From Sinorhizobium americanum (GTDB lineage: Bacteria > Pseudomonadota > Alphaproteobacteria > Rhizobiales > Rhizobiaceae): 64,000 nucleotides of DNA. Location of the stretch: positions 62,001-126,000 of the forward strand of contig NZ_LNQC01000047.1 in NCBI RefSeq assembly GCF_001651855.1, read 5' to 3'. The stretch's first letter is position 1, and every line of letters begins with the position of its first letter. The notes below the pieces were generated by a model. That model did not search any database, was not told where the DNA came from, and saw only the letters and a list, made by a program, of their open reading frames with translations. Made by a program: the position numbers and the translations under genes. Shown here one piece after another: positions 13,316-22,377 of this stretch.

Positions 13316-13744
13316 ATGAAAGCCGCCCTGATCGTCATGACCATTCTCGGTTGCGATGACAATGTCACGCAGTGCCACTACATCTCGACGGTGAACGGCA
13401 CCTGGCCGTCGATCGCTCATTGCGACACGGAATCTCAAAAGGAACTGCCGAAGTTCTCCAACAGGAACTACCCGGTCGTCGTTGCCGTTTGCGAAACCTC
13501 GGGATCGGACATGACGGCATCCACCGAACCTGCTCCCACGGCCGCCCCGCAGGCCACTGAAGCGCCGCAGCAGGCCGCAACCGCCCCGGCGACGCCAGAG
13601 GAAAAGCCGGGCCTGCCGAAGCGCGCCCTGACATGGCTGAGCGGCGCAGTGCCGGATCGCCAAAAGCTGCAGGCGATCGTCAGCGCCCCGGTGCATTACA
13701 TGGAAGACGGCTATTCCTGGGTGGCGCGCCGGTTCGGCAACTGA
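13316..13744 (+). CDS. Conserved hypothetical protein with Ala/Pro-rich linker
   Basis: I do not recognise a functional family. The 142-residue product has a short N-terminal part with four cysteines (CDDNVTQCHY, AHCDTES, VAVCETSG), then an Ala/Pro/Thr-rich linker (residues 65-98) and a C-terminal segment (LPKRALTWLSGAVPDRQKL, VHYMEDGYSWVARRFGN). The sequence MKAALIVMTILGCDDNVTQC suggests a small domain rather than a signal peptide. Coding potential is supported by frame length, rhizobial codon use and no competing frame. It is convergent with the DUF2336 gene, 8 bp apart. Confidence 0.7.
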   Translation: MKAALIVMTILGCDDNVTQCHYISTVNGTWPSIAHCDTESQKELPKFSNRNYPVVVAVCETSGSDMTASTEPAPTAAPQATEAPQQAATAPATPEEKPGLPKRALTWLSGAVPDRQKLQAIVSAPVHYMEDGYSWVARRFGN

Positions 13745-13752
13745 GACGCCGA

Positions 13753-14874
13753 TCAGGCCGCCTGCCGCGCGGCAAGCAAGGCATAGTCCCGGGCGACTTG
13801 CCGTAGCTCGGCGAAGCCCAGTCGCTCCACGAGTTCGGCGACGGAGGCCGATGTCGAGCACGGGTTCCGGCGAAGACGTTCAAGGAGAGCGGCAAGCGAT
13901 GCCGGCGCGCCCTCGCTCGTCTGGGCCTGCCAGTGAAGGACGGCTTGCGCGAAGGCTTCGCTGACGTCGCGCCCCAGCCCGGCGCTCTCGAAGAGAGCGC
14001 GGATCGAATGGACGCGCCCCCCGGAAAGGATCGAGCGCACGCGCTTTTCGGCAAGGCCGGAAAGATCGGCCATGGCCAGGACGAAGAAGTCCGTGGCGCC
14101 GCTGCAGAGGGCGCTCATCAGAAAGGCTGGGGTCAAGCGCCCCGTCTCGCGCAAGTGGGCGACCATTTGGGACAGGTCGTCCGGCGACGCGACGGCCGTC
14201 ATCGTCAAGGCCGTAGCGTCGCATGCCTCTCTCGTGACACGCGCTACGCGGGCCGAGCCAATGACCGCCTGGATGAACCCGGAAGCCGAGAGCGCCGCAC
14301 CGATTTTCTCGGCAAGCGCATGCCGCGCGTCGCTCGGCAGGTCGGCACGGGCCAGCAAACGGTCGCGTACCGCGGCAACATGCCCGAGCCGGCAGGCGAT
14401 CCTTCTGAGAGAACCCTGCAGGAGCATGGCGCCGCTATTCTCAAGGAGAATGGTAACCTCCTCCTCGTCGCCGATCTCCGCAATTGCCGCGGCAACGGAA
14501 CAAGACACCGCCCCACGCGCCGCGATCAGCGCCCGCGTCTCCGCCGTGCCGCGCGCGGCAAGGTCGACGAGATCCGCATCGGTAAGCACCGGCGAACGCG
14601 CGATTGCCGCGAAGGCGATTTCGGGCTGGTCCTCCGCGAGCGCCCTGACGATGGCTCGCGGCGCCGACGGGCAATCGGCGAGCGCCTCGACCAGCGCCAA
14701 TCGCACCTTCGGCGAAGGATCGTCCAATAGGAAAGTCATCGCCATTTCCGCGGCATGCCGATCGAGGCCGTTCATCTCGGCTTGGGCATAGGATCGCCCG
14801 AGCGCATTGGCAGCACGTGCGCGGTCGCTGGTTCTCGCCGTTTCCACCCAGCGAAGAAATGCTTGTATGATCAC
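13753..14874 (-). CDS. DUF2336 domain, HEAT-like helical repeat protein
   Basis: The 373-residue protein is built of helical repeats that fit the alphaproteobacterial DUF2336 family: AMTFLLDDPSPKVRLALVEALADCPSA, ALAEDQPEIAFAAIARSPVLTDADLVDLAA, and similar units through residue 200. HEAT-like repeats usually bind protein partners. In other alphaproteobacteria members neighbour PilZ or chemosensory genes, but nothing here points to a partner. It diverges from the CitE-like gene with a 72-bp gap. There is no signal peptide or membrane segment. Confidence 0.8.
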   Translation of the reverse strand: MIIQAFLRWVETARTSDRARAANALGRSYAQAEMNGLDRHAAEMAMTFLLDDPSPKVRLALVEALADCPSAPRAIVRALAEDQPEIAFAAIARSPVLTDADLVDLAARGTAETRALIAARGAVSCSVAAAIAEIGDEEEVTILLENSGAMLLQGSLRRIACRLGHVAAVRDRLLARADLPSDARHALAEKIGAALSASGFIQAVIGSARVARVTREACDATALTMTAVASPDDLSQMVAHLRETGRLTPAFLMSALCSGATDFFVLAMADLSGLAEKRVRSILSGGRVHSIRALFESAGLGRDVSEAFAQAVLHWQAQTSEGAPASLAALLERLRRNPCSTSASVAELVERLGFAELRQVARDYALLAARQAA

Positions 14875-14946
14875 CTATGCCCCACTAGACACCCGACAGC
14901 CCCAATGTCCGAGTATTAGCGGTCAAAGGTTTAAGATTGGTTCACC

Positions 14947-15648
14947 ATGTCCGTTAACCGCGCGCAAACCATGAAACCTCTTCTGTACCTCGCAGCCGGC
15001 GAACAGTTCCCCGAGGAAAAGCTGCTGCAGGCCGTTCAAGGGATCGTTGTCGATGCCGCTGCACTCGCAAGCCTGCGGCAACCGGACAGAGGGCAAGCGC
15101 CCTGCCTCCTTCTGGCGCGGATCGGGCCGGCCGAACCGATCAGCGAAGAGGATCTCTCGAGCCTCCTTGCCGGCGTTGACGGCATCGTGTTGACGGCGTG
15201 CCGAGGACCCGCCGATATCCAGAAGCTCGATGTGATGCTGAAGGTCGCCGAGGCGGCGGCAGGAATGGGCCAGGGTCGAACGGCGCTCCTTGCGGAATAT
15301 GCAACGCTTGCCGAAAGCGTCCTCTCGCCCCACTCGATGGCCGGCGTTTCGCCGCGCCTCTCCGCACTGGTCTTCGACGCCTCGGCGCTCGCGGAAGCAT
15401 GCGGCTGCCGGCGCGTCACCGGGACAGGCGATGTGCCGGCCGTCGTCCGGGCCGGGCGCGTCGCGGCCGTTCTGCGGGCAAGCGAAGCCGGCATCGCTTC
15501 CTACGAGATGCTGCCCGCCGATGCCGTCGACGAGGCGGCGGTGCGGCGGCTTTGGACAAACAGTCTCGATAACGGCTTCTCGGCCGTGGCCGCCGGCTCG
15601 CCGCGGCAGATCGAGCTTCTCGCTGACGCTGCTTCGGACGAAATCTAG
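14947..15648 (+). CDS. CitE/HpcH aldolase-like protein, probably non-catalytic
   Basis: The 233-residue product resembles the C-terminal two thirds of the HpcH/HpaI (CitE-like) aldolase family: VDGIVLTACRGPADIQKLDVML, TALLAEYATLAESVLSPHSM and SPRLSALVFDASALAEACG line up with the family's PKVES, ETA and FGxxDLxxDLG segments. The usual metal-binding Asp of the last segment is replaced by Ala, and the N-terminal RSxLFVPG and LEDAV motifs are absent. It may therefore be a relic or a protein with a changed role. Start could be 14947 or 14971 (MKPLLYL). It overlaps the flavin reductase gene by 4 bp at the 3' ends. Confidence 0.6.
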   Translation: MSVNRAQTMKPLLYLAAGEQFPEEKLLQAVQGIVVDAAALASLRQPDRGQAPCLLLARIGPAEPISEEDLSSLLAGVDGIVLTACRGPADIQKLDVMLKVAEAAAGMGQGRTALLAEYATLAESVLSPHSMAGVSPRLSALVFDASALAEACGCRRVTGTGDVPAVVRAGRVAAVLRASEAGIASYEMLPADAVDEAAVRRLWTNSLDNGFSAVAAGSPRQIELLADAASDEI

Positions 15649-16247
15649 CGGACCGGCCGCGTCATTTCGAAGACATCGCCGCCATCGCAATAATCCATGT
15701 AGCCGAGACGTGCGAGCGGCTTGACGGTGGTCACGTCGAAGCGTCCGTCACGGATGGCCTCGTCGCGGATATGAATGCCGACGACGGCGCCAATGACGAC
15801 GTAGCTGTCGGATTCCACGCCATCGAGATCCCTCGGTCGGAACATCTCCGTCATCCGGCACTCGAGCGCGGCGAAGGCCTCGCCGACGAAGGGCGCCTTG
15901 ACGAGCGTTCCCTCGACCGGCGTCAAGCCGGCGATCTCAAACTCGCTCTCGCCGTGCGGCGCCGCCACCGAGGTCCTGTTGACGGCCTCGCTGAGGTTGC
16001 GGCTGGCAAAGCTCGCCGTGAACGCACCGGTCGCTTCGATGTTGCGCACGGAATCCTTGTAGCCGCTCGAGGAGAACATGACGAGCTTCGGCCGGTCACT
16101 GATCGCATTGAAGAAGGAATAGGGTGCGAGGTTCAGCGAGCCGTCCGCGGCGCGCGTACCAATCCAGCCGATCGGCCTCGGCGACACGATCGCCTTGAAG
16201 GGGTCGTGCGGCAAGCCATGCCGGTTCGAGGCCGTTTCGTAGAACAT
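15645..16247 (-). CDS. Flavin reductase family (FMN-binding) protein
   Basis: The 200-residue product is a flavin reductase-like split-barrel protein: FKAIVSPRPIGWIGTRAADGSLNLAPYSFFNAISDRP is the family hallmark for FMN binding, followed by KDSVRNIEATGAFTAS and EAFAALECRMTEMF. Such proteins supply reduced flavin or act directly on small substrates. The ATG at 16247 shares a base with the stop of the nitroreductase gene upstream (TGATG), so the two are translationally coupled and probably form a flavoprotein pair. Confidence 0.9.
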   Translation of the reverse strand: MFYETASNRHGLPHDPFKAIVSPRPIGWIGTRAADGSLNLAPYSFFNAISDRPKLVMFSSSGYKDSVRNIEATGAFTASFASRNLSEAVNRTSVAAPHGESEFEIAGLTPVEGTLVKAPFVGEAFAALECRMTEMFRPRDLDGVESDSYVVIGAVVGIHIRDEAIRDGRFDVTTVKPLARLGYMDYCDGGDVFEMTRPVR

Positions 16248-16831
16248 CAGGCCTCTTCCCCGACCCAGGTGACGATCTCGGCGAGCTCCGGCCTTGGCCG
16301 CTCCGTCGGCGGTACCATGGCCGTGCCGATGTGAATGAAGCCGGCGATTCTTTCGCCGGGTGCGACGCCGAGCAGCGGATAGGCTTTCTCGTCGAAGGCG
16401 TACCATTCGGTCAGCCAGTTAGAAGCATAGCCGAGCGCATTCGCCGCCATCAAAAGATTGAGGCACACGGCGCCTGCCGACATCATCTGCTCCCATTCGG
16501 GAATCTTGAAATGCGGCGCGGCCTTGCTGACCACCGCAACGACGACCGGGGCGCGGGTCAGCCGCGCCTCCTCGACCTTGATCAGTTCCTCCGAGAGATC
16601 TGGCTTGGCAGCAAGCGCCATCTTCTTCAACTCGCCGCTGATCCGCGCCCTCTCCTCGCCGCGATAGACGATGAAGCGCCAAGGGGCCAGCTTGCCGTGG
16701 TCGGGCACGCGGGTGGCGAGCCTCAGCATTTCCTCTACCTCAGCCTTGCCCGGCCCTGGCGGCCCCATCTGAAAGGCGGGAATTGACCTGCGGGAAGCGA
16801 GATAGTCGACGAGCCTAATTTCGGTTTTCAT
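16247..16831 (-). CDS. Nitroreductase family protein (YdjA-like)
   Basis: The 194-residue protein has the nitroreductase fold for [15 protein letters not shown] at the N-terminus (the RRS FMN-phosphate contact), [42 protein letters not shown] and the C-terminal GFIHIGTA. The RVPDHGKL context and short length place it with the YdjA/TdsD group of small NAD(P)H-dependent nitroreductases. The substrate is unknown. It is the upstream gene of a two-gene unit with the flavin reductase. Confidence 0.92.
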   Translation of the reverse strand: MKTEIRLVDYLASRRSIPAFQMGPPGPGKAEVEEMLRLATRVPDHGKLAPWRFIVYRGEERARISGELKKMALAAKPDLSEELIKVEEARLTRAPVVVAVVSKAAPHFKIPEWEQMMSAGAVCLNLLMAANALGYASNWLTEWYAFDEKAYPLLGVAPGERIAGFIHIGTAMVPPTERPRPELAEIVTWVGEEA

Positions 16832-16931
16832 ATCGAGCGAATTCCACTAACTTGCCGCCGGATCGACAGCCACGAAAATGCCATACCGGCGTCTCAAGTG
16901 GAGTCACTCAGTCAGGAAGTCAACTGCCCTC

Positions 16932-17933
16932 ATGCGCATCCGCACTCGTATTTTGCTGAGAACCGCCTTGGCGACCATGCTCGCCGGTTCTGCTGCGGAG
17001 CGGACAGTCGCGCAAGATGCCACCGACGCCTTCAAGAGCTTTCCATCGATCTCCGGCAGCCGGAAGATGCCGAAGCTCACGAGCTTCAATCCGCTCGTCA
17101 GCGACCCAACCCAGAACGGCGAACTGAAGGACGTGAAGCTCGAGGCCCTGCTGACGAGTGACGGCGAGCCGGTGGAGTCGGGCCTGAGCTGGCGGGTCTT
17201 CAGCCCGATCCCCGGAGGCGACGGCAAGCTCCCGCTGCTGGCCACTTCCGAAGGCGGCTCCACGGCTTTCAATCTCGTGCCCGGTGAATATTTCGTCAAT
17301 GTTGCCTTCGGTCGCGCGGCAGCCACCCGCAAGATTCGCGTGCCCGAACAAGGCGAATTGGACAAACAGGTCCTCGTGCTGGATGCTGGCGGCGTCATGC
17401 TGAACGCGGTCTCCGGCAGTGACGTGCGTATTCCACCGAACGAGCTGAGCTTTTCGATCTTCTCATCCGATGTAAAGGAGGACGGCGAGCGCGCCCTGAT
17501 CGTCGCTGACGTGAAGCCCAACACGGTGGTTCGGCTCGGCGCCGGCACCTATCACGTCGTTTCCGACTATGGCGCGGTCAATGCGGTGATCCGCGCCGAT
17601 ATCCAGGTGGAAGCCGGCAAGCTGACCGAAGCAACGATCCAGCACCGCGCCGCCAAGCTGACATTGAAGCTCGTCTCGGAACCCGGCGGCGAGGCGATTG
17701 CCGACACCGCCTGGTCGATCCTGACCTCGTCGGGCGACGTCGTCAGCGAAAGCGTCGGCGCCTTTCCGACGCTGGTGCTTGCCGAGGGTAGCTACACGGC
17801 CGTGGCGCGCAACAAGGACAAGATCTACCAGCGCGACTTTGCCGTAAAGGCCGGCGTCAATACCGATGTGGAAGTGCTGCTGAACGGCAGCGGCGCGCCT
17901 GGCGAGACCGCCAATGCCGACGCGCTCGACTGA
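16932..17933 (+). CDS. Exported beta-rich protein of unknown function
   Basis: The 333-residue product has a signal peptide (MRIRTRILLRTALATMLAGS, cleavage near TVAQDA) and a mature region made of repeated beta-strand units with an Ig-like or carboxypeptidase-regulatory-like pattern: STAFNLVPGEYFVNVAFGRA, VVRLGAGTYHVVSDYGAV and TLVLAEGSYTAVARNKDK share the form [pro-x-G-x-Y-x-V]. These three copies, each about 80-100 residues apart, suggest three tandem domains. The frame begins at 16878, but the ATG at 16932 gives the clean signal peptide. Function is unknown; a periplasmic or surface role is likely. Confidence 0.75.
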   Translation: MRIRTRILLRTALATMLAGSAAERTVAQDATDAFKSFPSISGSRKMPKLTSFNPLVSDPTQNGELKDVKLEALLTSDGEPVESGLSWRVFSPIPGGDGKLPLLATSEGGSTAFNLVPGEYFVNVAFGRAAATRKIRVPEQGELDKQVLVLDAGGVMLNAVSGSDVRIPPNELSFSIFSSDVKEDGERALIVADVKPNTVVRLGAGTYHVVSDYGAVNAVIRADIQVEAGKLTEATIQHRAAKLTLKLVSEPGGEAIADTAWSILTSSGDVVSESVGAFPTLVLAEGSYTAVARNKDKIYQRDFAVKAGVNTDVEVLLNGSGAPGETANADALD

Positions 17934-18141
17934 TGTCACCGCCTTGGCCTGAGGCAGCGTCAAGCGATCACCAAAGAGAAGGCTGAGGCCGCCGAGGCCT
18001 CGCTTAGCCGTTTGCCGGAAATGTCGCGGCAGCCGAAGTCGTCGAGAGCGAACTTTATGCCGGAGCACTTCAGCTTTCGGATGGCGGCACGCGCCTTCAG
18101 GCGCGTGCCCACCGCAGTTCGAAACACCGCTCAATCGGCGC

Positions 18142-20121
18142 TCAGGCAGCCCGGGCGCTCCGTTCGGCCTTGCGCTTGAGGTCGGGCGCCATTGCTTCGC
18201 CCGAGAGCGTAGCGACCGCCTCGTCCAGAGACATTGCCGTCTGCGCCTGGGAGCCGAGCCGACGGATGTTGACCGAACGCTCCTCCGCCTCGCGCTTGCC
18301 GCAGACGACGATCACCGGAACCTTCGTCACCGAATGCTCCCGGACCTTGTAATTGATCTTCTCGTTGCGGAAGTCGGTTTCAACGGTAAGCCCGGCCTCA
18401 CGCAGCCGTGCCGCGACCTCGCGGCCGTAATCGTCTGCGTCCGAAGTAATGGTTGCCACGACCACCTGCAGCGGCGAGATCCACAGCGGCATATGACCGG
18501 CATAGTTTTCGAGCAGAATGCCGAGGAACCGCTCCATCGAACCGCAAATGGCGCGATGGATCATCACCGGCTGGCGCTTCTCCGAATCCTTGTCGATGTA
18601 GAAGGCACCGAACCGCTCCGGCAGGTTGAAGTCGACCTGGGTCGTTCCGCACTGCCATTCGCGGCCGATCGCGTCCCGCAGCGTGTACTCGAATTTCGGC
18701 CCATAGAAGGCGCCCTCGCCCGGCAGGATTCCGGTCTTGATGCGGCCCTCGGACTGCGCCTCGATGGTCTTCAGCACCTCGGTCATCACGGCCTCGGCAC
18801 GGTCCCAGAGCGCGTCGGAGCCGACGCGCTTGTCCGGCCGCGTCGAAAGCTTGACGACGATCTCCTCGAAGCCGAAGTCTTCATAGACCGAGAGGATCAG
18901 ATCGTTGATCTTCAGGCATTCGGCCGCCATCTGCTCGTCGGTGCAGAAGATGTGCGCGTCGTCCTGCGTGAAGCCGCGCACACGCATCAGTCCGTGCAGC
19001 GCGCCGGACGGCTCGTAGCGATGCACGGCGCCGAATTCGGCCATGCGGACAGGCAGTTCGCGGTAAGACTTCAGACCATGCTTGAAGATCTGGATATGGC
19101 CGGGGCAGTTCATCGGCTTCAACGCGAAGACCCGATCGTCGTCCGTCTCGTCGCCGGCGACCGTCACCTTGAACATGTTGTCGCGGTACCAGCCCCAGTG
19201 GCCGGAGGTCTCCCAGAGTGACTTGTCGAGAACCTGGGGCGCGTTGACTTCCTGGTAGTCGATCTCGAGCCTGCGGCGCATATAGGCGACGAGGCTCTGG
19301 AATATACGCCAGCCCTTGCCGTGCCAGAAGACGACGCCCGGTCCTTCTTCCTGGAAATGGAACAGGTCCATCTCGCGGCCGAGGCGGCGATGGTCGCGCT
19401 TCTCGGCTTCGGCGAGCACGTGCAGGTACTGATCCAGTTCCTCCTGCGTGTGCCAGGCCGTGCCGTAAATGCGGGTCAGCATCGGATTGTTGCTGTCGCC
19501 ACGCCAATAGGCGCCGGCCACCTTCATCAGCTTGAAGGCCGTGCCGATCTGGCCCGTCGAGGCCATGTGCGGGCCACGGCAGAGGTCGAACCAGTCGCCC
19601 TGGTAGTAGATTTTCAGATCCTGGCCTTCCGGGATCGCGTCGACGAGCTCGACCTTGTAGCTCTCGCCCTTGGCGGCGAAGACCTCCTTTGCCTTCTCAC
19701 GCGACCAGACCTCCTTGGTGAAGGGATTGTTGCGTGCGATGATCTCCTTCATCTTCTTCTCGATGACCGGCAGGTCATCGGGCGTGAAGGGCTCGTTCTT
19801 GGCGAAGTCATAGTAGAATCCGTTGTCGATGACGGGACCGATCGTCACCTGCGTTCCCGGCCACAATTCCTGCACGGCCTCGGCCATCACATGGGCCGCG
19901 TCGTGGCGGATCAGTTCGAGCGCGCGCCTGTCTTCCCGCGTGACGATCTCGATCTTGCCGTCGGCGACTGGATCGGAAAGGTCGCGCAGGTCGCCGTCGA
20001 GAGCGATGGCGACAGCCTTCTTGGCCAGCGACTTCGAGATCGACTCGGCGACATCGCGGCCGGTCGTGCCCGCGGCAAACTCACGGACGGAACCATCAGG
20101 AAATGTAAGGGAAACGGACAT
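18142..20121 (-). CDS. thrS: Threonyl-tRNA synthetase
   Basis: It charges tRNA-Thr. The 659-residue product shows all domains in order: TGS (residues 1-62, [19 protein letters not shown]), the editing domain with HDAAH near residue 74 and DLCRGPHM, the class II catalytic core (motif 2 [23 protein letters not shown], zinc ligands in MNCPGH and [10 protein letters not shown]) and the anticodon-binding domain ([15 protein letters not shown]). Length matches other alphaproteobacterial ThrRS. A 208-bp gap separates it from the convergent exported-protein gene; DUF1697 lies 118 bp upstream on the same strand. Confidence 0.98.
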   Translation of the reverse strand: MSVSLTFPDGSVREFAAGTTGRDVAESISKSLAKKAVAIALDGDLRDLSDPVADGKIEIVTREDRRALELIRHDAAHVMAEAVQELWPGTQVTIGPVIDNGFYYDFAKNEPFTPDDLPVIEKKMKEIIARNNPFTKEVWSREKAKEVFAAKGESYKVELVDAIPEGQDLKIYYQGDWFDLCRGPHMASTGQIGTAFKLMKVAGAYWRGDSNNPMLTRIYGTAWHTQEELDQYLHVLAEAEKRDHRRLGREMDLFHFQEEGPGVVFWHGKGWRIFQSLVAYMRRRLEIDYQEVNAPQVLDKSLWETSGHWGWYRDNMFKVTVAGDETDDDRVFALKPMNCPGHIQIFKHGLKSYRELPVRMAEFGAVHRYEPSGALHGLMRVRGFTQDDAHIFCTDEQMAAECLKINDLILSVYEDFGFEEIVVKLSTRPDKRVGSDALWDRAEAVMTEVLKTIEAQSEGRIKTGILPGEGAFYGPKFEYTLRDAIGREWQCGTTQVDFNLPERFGAFYIDKDSEKRQPVMIHRAICGSMERFLGILLENYAGHMPLWISPLQVVVATITSDADDYGREVAARLREAGLTVETDFRNEKINYKVREHSVTKVPVIVVCGKREAEERSVNIRRLGSQAQTAMSLDEAVATLSGEAMAPDLKRKAERSARAA

Positions 20122-20239
20122 CGTGATCTCCTATCCAGTCCCGCCAACGAATGCGGGTGGTATGGTTGCCGGCGGGGCCGGTGAATTGACGCGGGCCTGA
20201 TAAAGGTTTTTGGCCGGTGAGTAAAGGCGCGGCGGCCCG

Positions 20240-20779
20240 TCAACCGGCAAGTATCCTGCGCAAACCCTTGACAGTGTTCCAGTTTCGCCACGTGCCGATG
20301 CCAAGCCGTTTCGTCGTCGAGGCGCCGAGCAGTCTCGACTCGCTCGCCTTGCCGCCGAAATCCGCCCAGAGATCGCCACCGACGACGGCGACACGTTCGC
20401 CTCTCGTACAATAGCTCCGAAGTCCGTCGAATGCGTCCGGCCGAAGCGGAGAACGCATGACGCGAATATGGACCCGAGCCGGGTCCTCCTCGCCCGCCGC
20501 AAGGAACGGATTGCCGTCGGCAAGCCGCAGCCAGTCGTCGGCCGAACGCGCGATGATGTCCACATGCCGGTCGAACGTCTCGAGGAATGCCTTTTCAAGC
20601 GCCGATTCGATCTCTGCAAGCGGCTGTTCCGGAGCCTCGAAGATGAGATTGCCGGTGGCGACGAGGGTGCGCGGCAAGCGATAGCCGAGCCGCTCCGCCA
20701 TCTGGCGAAGATCCGCCATCACGACACGCCGGCCCTCGCCCAGTATGATGCTGTGGAGCAGCGCGACATAGCTTGTCAT
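20240..20779 (-). CDS. DUF1697 family protein
   Basis: The 179-residue protein matches DUF1697 by its N-terminus (TSYVALLHSIILGEGRRVVMADLRQMAERLG) and the segment LVATGNLIFEAPEQPLAEIESALEKAF, corresponding to the family's YIQSGNVVF pattern. The C-terminal SRLLGASTTKRLGIGTWRNWNTVKGL fits the conserved TTRNWNTV ending. No enzymatic role is established for the family. It sits 12 bp downstream of the DUF2267 gene, so the two probably share a transcript. Confidence 0.88.
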   Translation of the reverse strand: MTSYVALLHSIILGEGRRVVMADLRQMAERLGYRLPRTLVATGNLIFEAPEQPLAEIESALEKAFLETFDRHVDIIARSADDWLRLADGNPFLAAGEEDPARVHIRVMRSPLRPDAFDGLRSYCTRGERVAVVGGDLWADFGGKASESRLLGASTTKRLGIGTWRNWNTVKGLRRILAG

Positions 20780-20791
20780 TTCCCCTCCGAA

Positions 20792-21211
20792 TCACGCCCG
20801 CCAGAAATCGACGGCCCCCTGCGGCAGCCGCGCGAGCACCCGATCGAGCTTTGCTTCGTCAACGTCTCGCCGAAGGGCCGCGGCGACATCCGCGATGGCC
20901 GAATCCGGCGAGACATTGTGATCGCCGCGGAAAGCCTGCACCTCACGGGTCATGGCGAGCCGACCGGAGAAAGGCACGGTCGGCTCCTCGAGATCCCAAT
21001 CCGTGACGAAGATCGCCCGCAGCACCGGCGGCAGGACGCTGGCGAAGAGCAGCGCCTCGGAAATGTCGAGGCGGCGTCGAAAGGCCTGAAGCACCGCCTG
21101 CACCATCGTATAGGCCTGATTGGTCGTCCGCAGGCCGGCCGTGTCGCGCGCGTCGAGGATGAAGCGATCAAAATCGGCGGACGCCTGCCGGTACTCCATC
21201 GGGATCGTCAT
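20792..21211 (-). CDS. DUF2267 family protein
   Basis: The 139-residue protein is a small helical DUF2267 member: TTNQAYTMVQAVLQAFRRRLDISEALLFASVLPPVLRAIFVTDWD is the family core, and the C-terminal part (ALRRDVDEAKLDRVLARLPQGAVDFW) fits the second helical repeat. Function is unknown. The start at 21211 is favoured over 21253 because homology begins at MTIPMEYRQASADFDRF. Five bp separate it from the yidD stop, so SufU-like, yidD, DUF2267 and DUF1697 look like one minus-strand unit. Confidence 0.85.
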   Translation of the reverse strand: MTIPMEYRQASADFDRFILDARDTAGLRTTNQAYTMVQAVLQAFRRRLDISEALLFASVLPPVLRAIFVTDWDLEEPTVPFSGRLAMTREVQAFRGDHNVSPDSAIADVAAALRRDVDEAKLDRVLARLPQGAVDFWRA

Positions 21212-21216
21212 GGCGA

Positions 21217-21588
21217 TCACGCATCCTTTCGCCAGCGCTGCCAGAAGCGCCACGGCGCATACCAGCGCTGGCGCGGCGCAAGCCTCTCCGGCACCGGATC
21301 GAACCCATGCGTTCCGCCGGGCCCACAGCGCAGGACGCGAAACAGCGTCAGCCAGCCGCCGGCCCAGAGACCGTGCCGGGCTATCGCCTCATAGCCATAT
21401 TCCGAACAGGTGGGCAGATGCCGGCAGGAATTGCCGATGAAGCTCGACAGCGTCAGCTGATAGGTGCGGATGGCCGCCATGCCGAAGAGACGGCCAGGAG
21501 TCTTGCGAATCGGCCCCGACCAGTTGCGGCCGGCGATGACTCTTCGGCTACTTCGAAGAAGGCGGTCGGACTGCGGCTTTCCGCACAT
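21217..21588 (-). CDS. yidD: Membrane protein insertion efficiency factor YidD
   Basis: YidD assists insertion of inner-membrane proteins alongside YidC. The 123-residue product has the signature of the family: TYQLTLSSFIGNSCRHLPTCSEYGYEAIARHGLWAGGWLTLFRVLRCGP, with its three cysteines and the amphipathic helix. It is longer than E. coli YidD because of about 40 extra N-terminal basic residues; the conserved part could also start at the internal M37 (MAAIRTYQLTL). It is not next to yidC here. The upstream SufU-like gene ends 3 bp away. Confidence 0.92.
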   Translation of the reverse strand: MCGKPQSDRLLRSSRRVIAGRNWSGPIRKTPGRLFGMAAIRTYQLTLSSFIGNSCRHLPTCSEYGYEAIARHGLWAGGWLTLFRVLRCGPGGTHGFDPVPERLAPRQRWYAPWRFWQRWRKDA

Positions 21589-21591
21589 CGT

Positions 21592-22038
21592 TCATACTGC
21601 GGTTGCGAGGCGCTTGGCCTCGATCTGGCCGATCGCATCGACAACCGCGTCAAAGGTCAGCATCGTCGAGGCATGGCGCGCCTTGTAGTCGCGAACGGGC
21701 AGCAGAAAGCGCATGTCCTCGAAGCGGCCGCAAGGCCCCTCTCCGTCCGCCTTCAGCATGGCCAGCATGTCCTCACGCGCCCGGCGGATTTCCGCAGCAT
21801 GCGCGCCAACGACATGGCGGGCCATGATCGAGGACGATGCCTGTCCCAGGGCGCAGGCCTTCACATCATGGGCGAAGTCGGTGACGACATCCCCATCCAT
21901 CTTCAGCCAGATTCTGACTTTCGACCCGCAAAGCTTCGAATGTGCCGCAGCTTCCGCATCGGCATCGGCGAGCATTCCGACCCTCGGAATGTTGCCGGCA
22001 AATTCGAGAATCCTGCTGTTGTAAATGTCATCCATCAT
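21592..22038 (-). CDS. SufU/IscU-like iron-sulfur scaffold homologue
   Basis: The 148-residue protein belongs to the NifU N-terminal/SufU scaffold family: IYNSRILEFAGNIPRVG, HSKLCGSKVRIWLKMDGD (C37) and DVKACALGQASSSIMARHVVG (C62). In SufU a third cysteine near the C-terminus completes the metal site; here that position reads RHAST, with Ser at 124. C103 is another possible ligand. It may therefore be an altered scaffold or trafficking protein. It leads a minus-strand group with yidD and diverges from folE across 339 bp. Confidence 0.85.
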   Translation of the reverse strand: MMDDIYNSRILEFAGNIPRVGMLADADAEAAAHSKLCGSKVRIWLKMDGDVVTDFAHDVKACALGQASSSIMARHVVGAHAAEIRRAREDMLAMLKADGEGPCGRFEDMRFLLPVRDYKARHASTMLTFDAVVDAIGQIEAKRLATAV

Positions 22039-22134
22039 TTGACGCGATCCGGCTGATTTTTCGCGGTTTTGAGTGATCGGCGCATGATTTTCTCCGGTAC
22101 AGGGGAAAAAAGCACGGCGCGCTCGCCTGGGCCT

Positions 22135-22162
22135 CTTTCATCCATGTGGCGCCATACTATAT
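22135..22162 (+). promoter_or_regulatory. Candidate sigma-70 promoter for folE
   Basis: CTTTCA (22135-22140) and CTATAT (22157-22162) are 16 bp apart. The -10 matches the rhizobial form CTATAT exactly and the -35 shares four of six bases with CTTGAC. Transcription would start near 22169 and give a leader of about 210 nt. This is a by-eye match only. Confidence 0.35.
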
Positions 22163-22377
22163 GCTATGTCGTGTTGGGGCGACAGTTCCGCAAGAGGATA
22201 AGTGTCGCCTGTTGTTTGGGAAACCGTGCCGGACGGTCCAGTGCACTGCTAAGCCAGGACCCGAAAGCCCCGGAGCCCGCCAACGGAACCCAAGCCTGCA
22301 GGGTTAGGCGAATGGCCAATGGCGAGTTGTCCGAAAGATAAAACGTCAGCGATTCCGCTCGCGCATCAAGAGGCCAT
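22163..22377 (+). other. Possibly structured leader of folE
   Basis: The stretch between the candidate promoter and folE has several local hairpins: GGCGACA at 22178-22184 with TGTCGCC at 22203-22209, ACCGT/ACGGT close by, and AACCC/GGGTT near 22290. Such length is unusual for a rhizobial 5' UTR. I could not match it to the known folE-associated THF-II riboswitch, whose conserved core motifs I do not see. It may be a cis-regulatory RNA or plain non-coding DNA. Confidence 0.3.

Noticed and set aside
22039-22377. THF-II (folE) or cobalamin riboswitch upstream of folE
   Set aside because: I looked for the conserved THF-II core and for the cobalamin box and found neither, only loosely similar words such as GCCAGGAC. 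The leader may be structured but is left unassigned.
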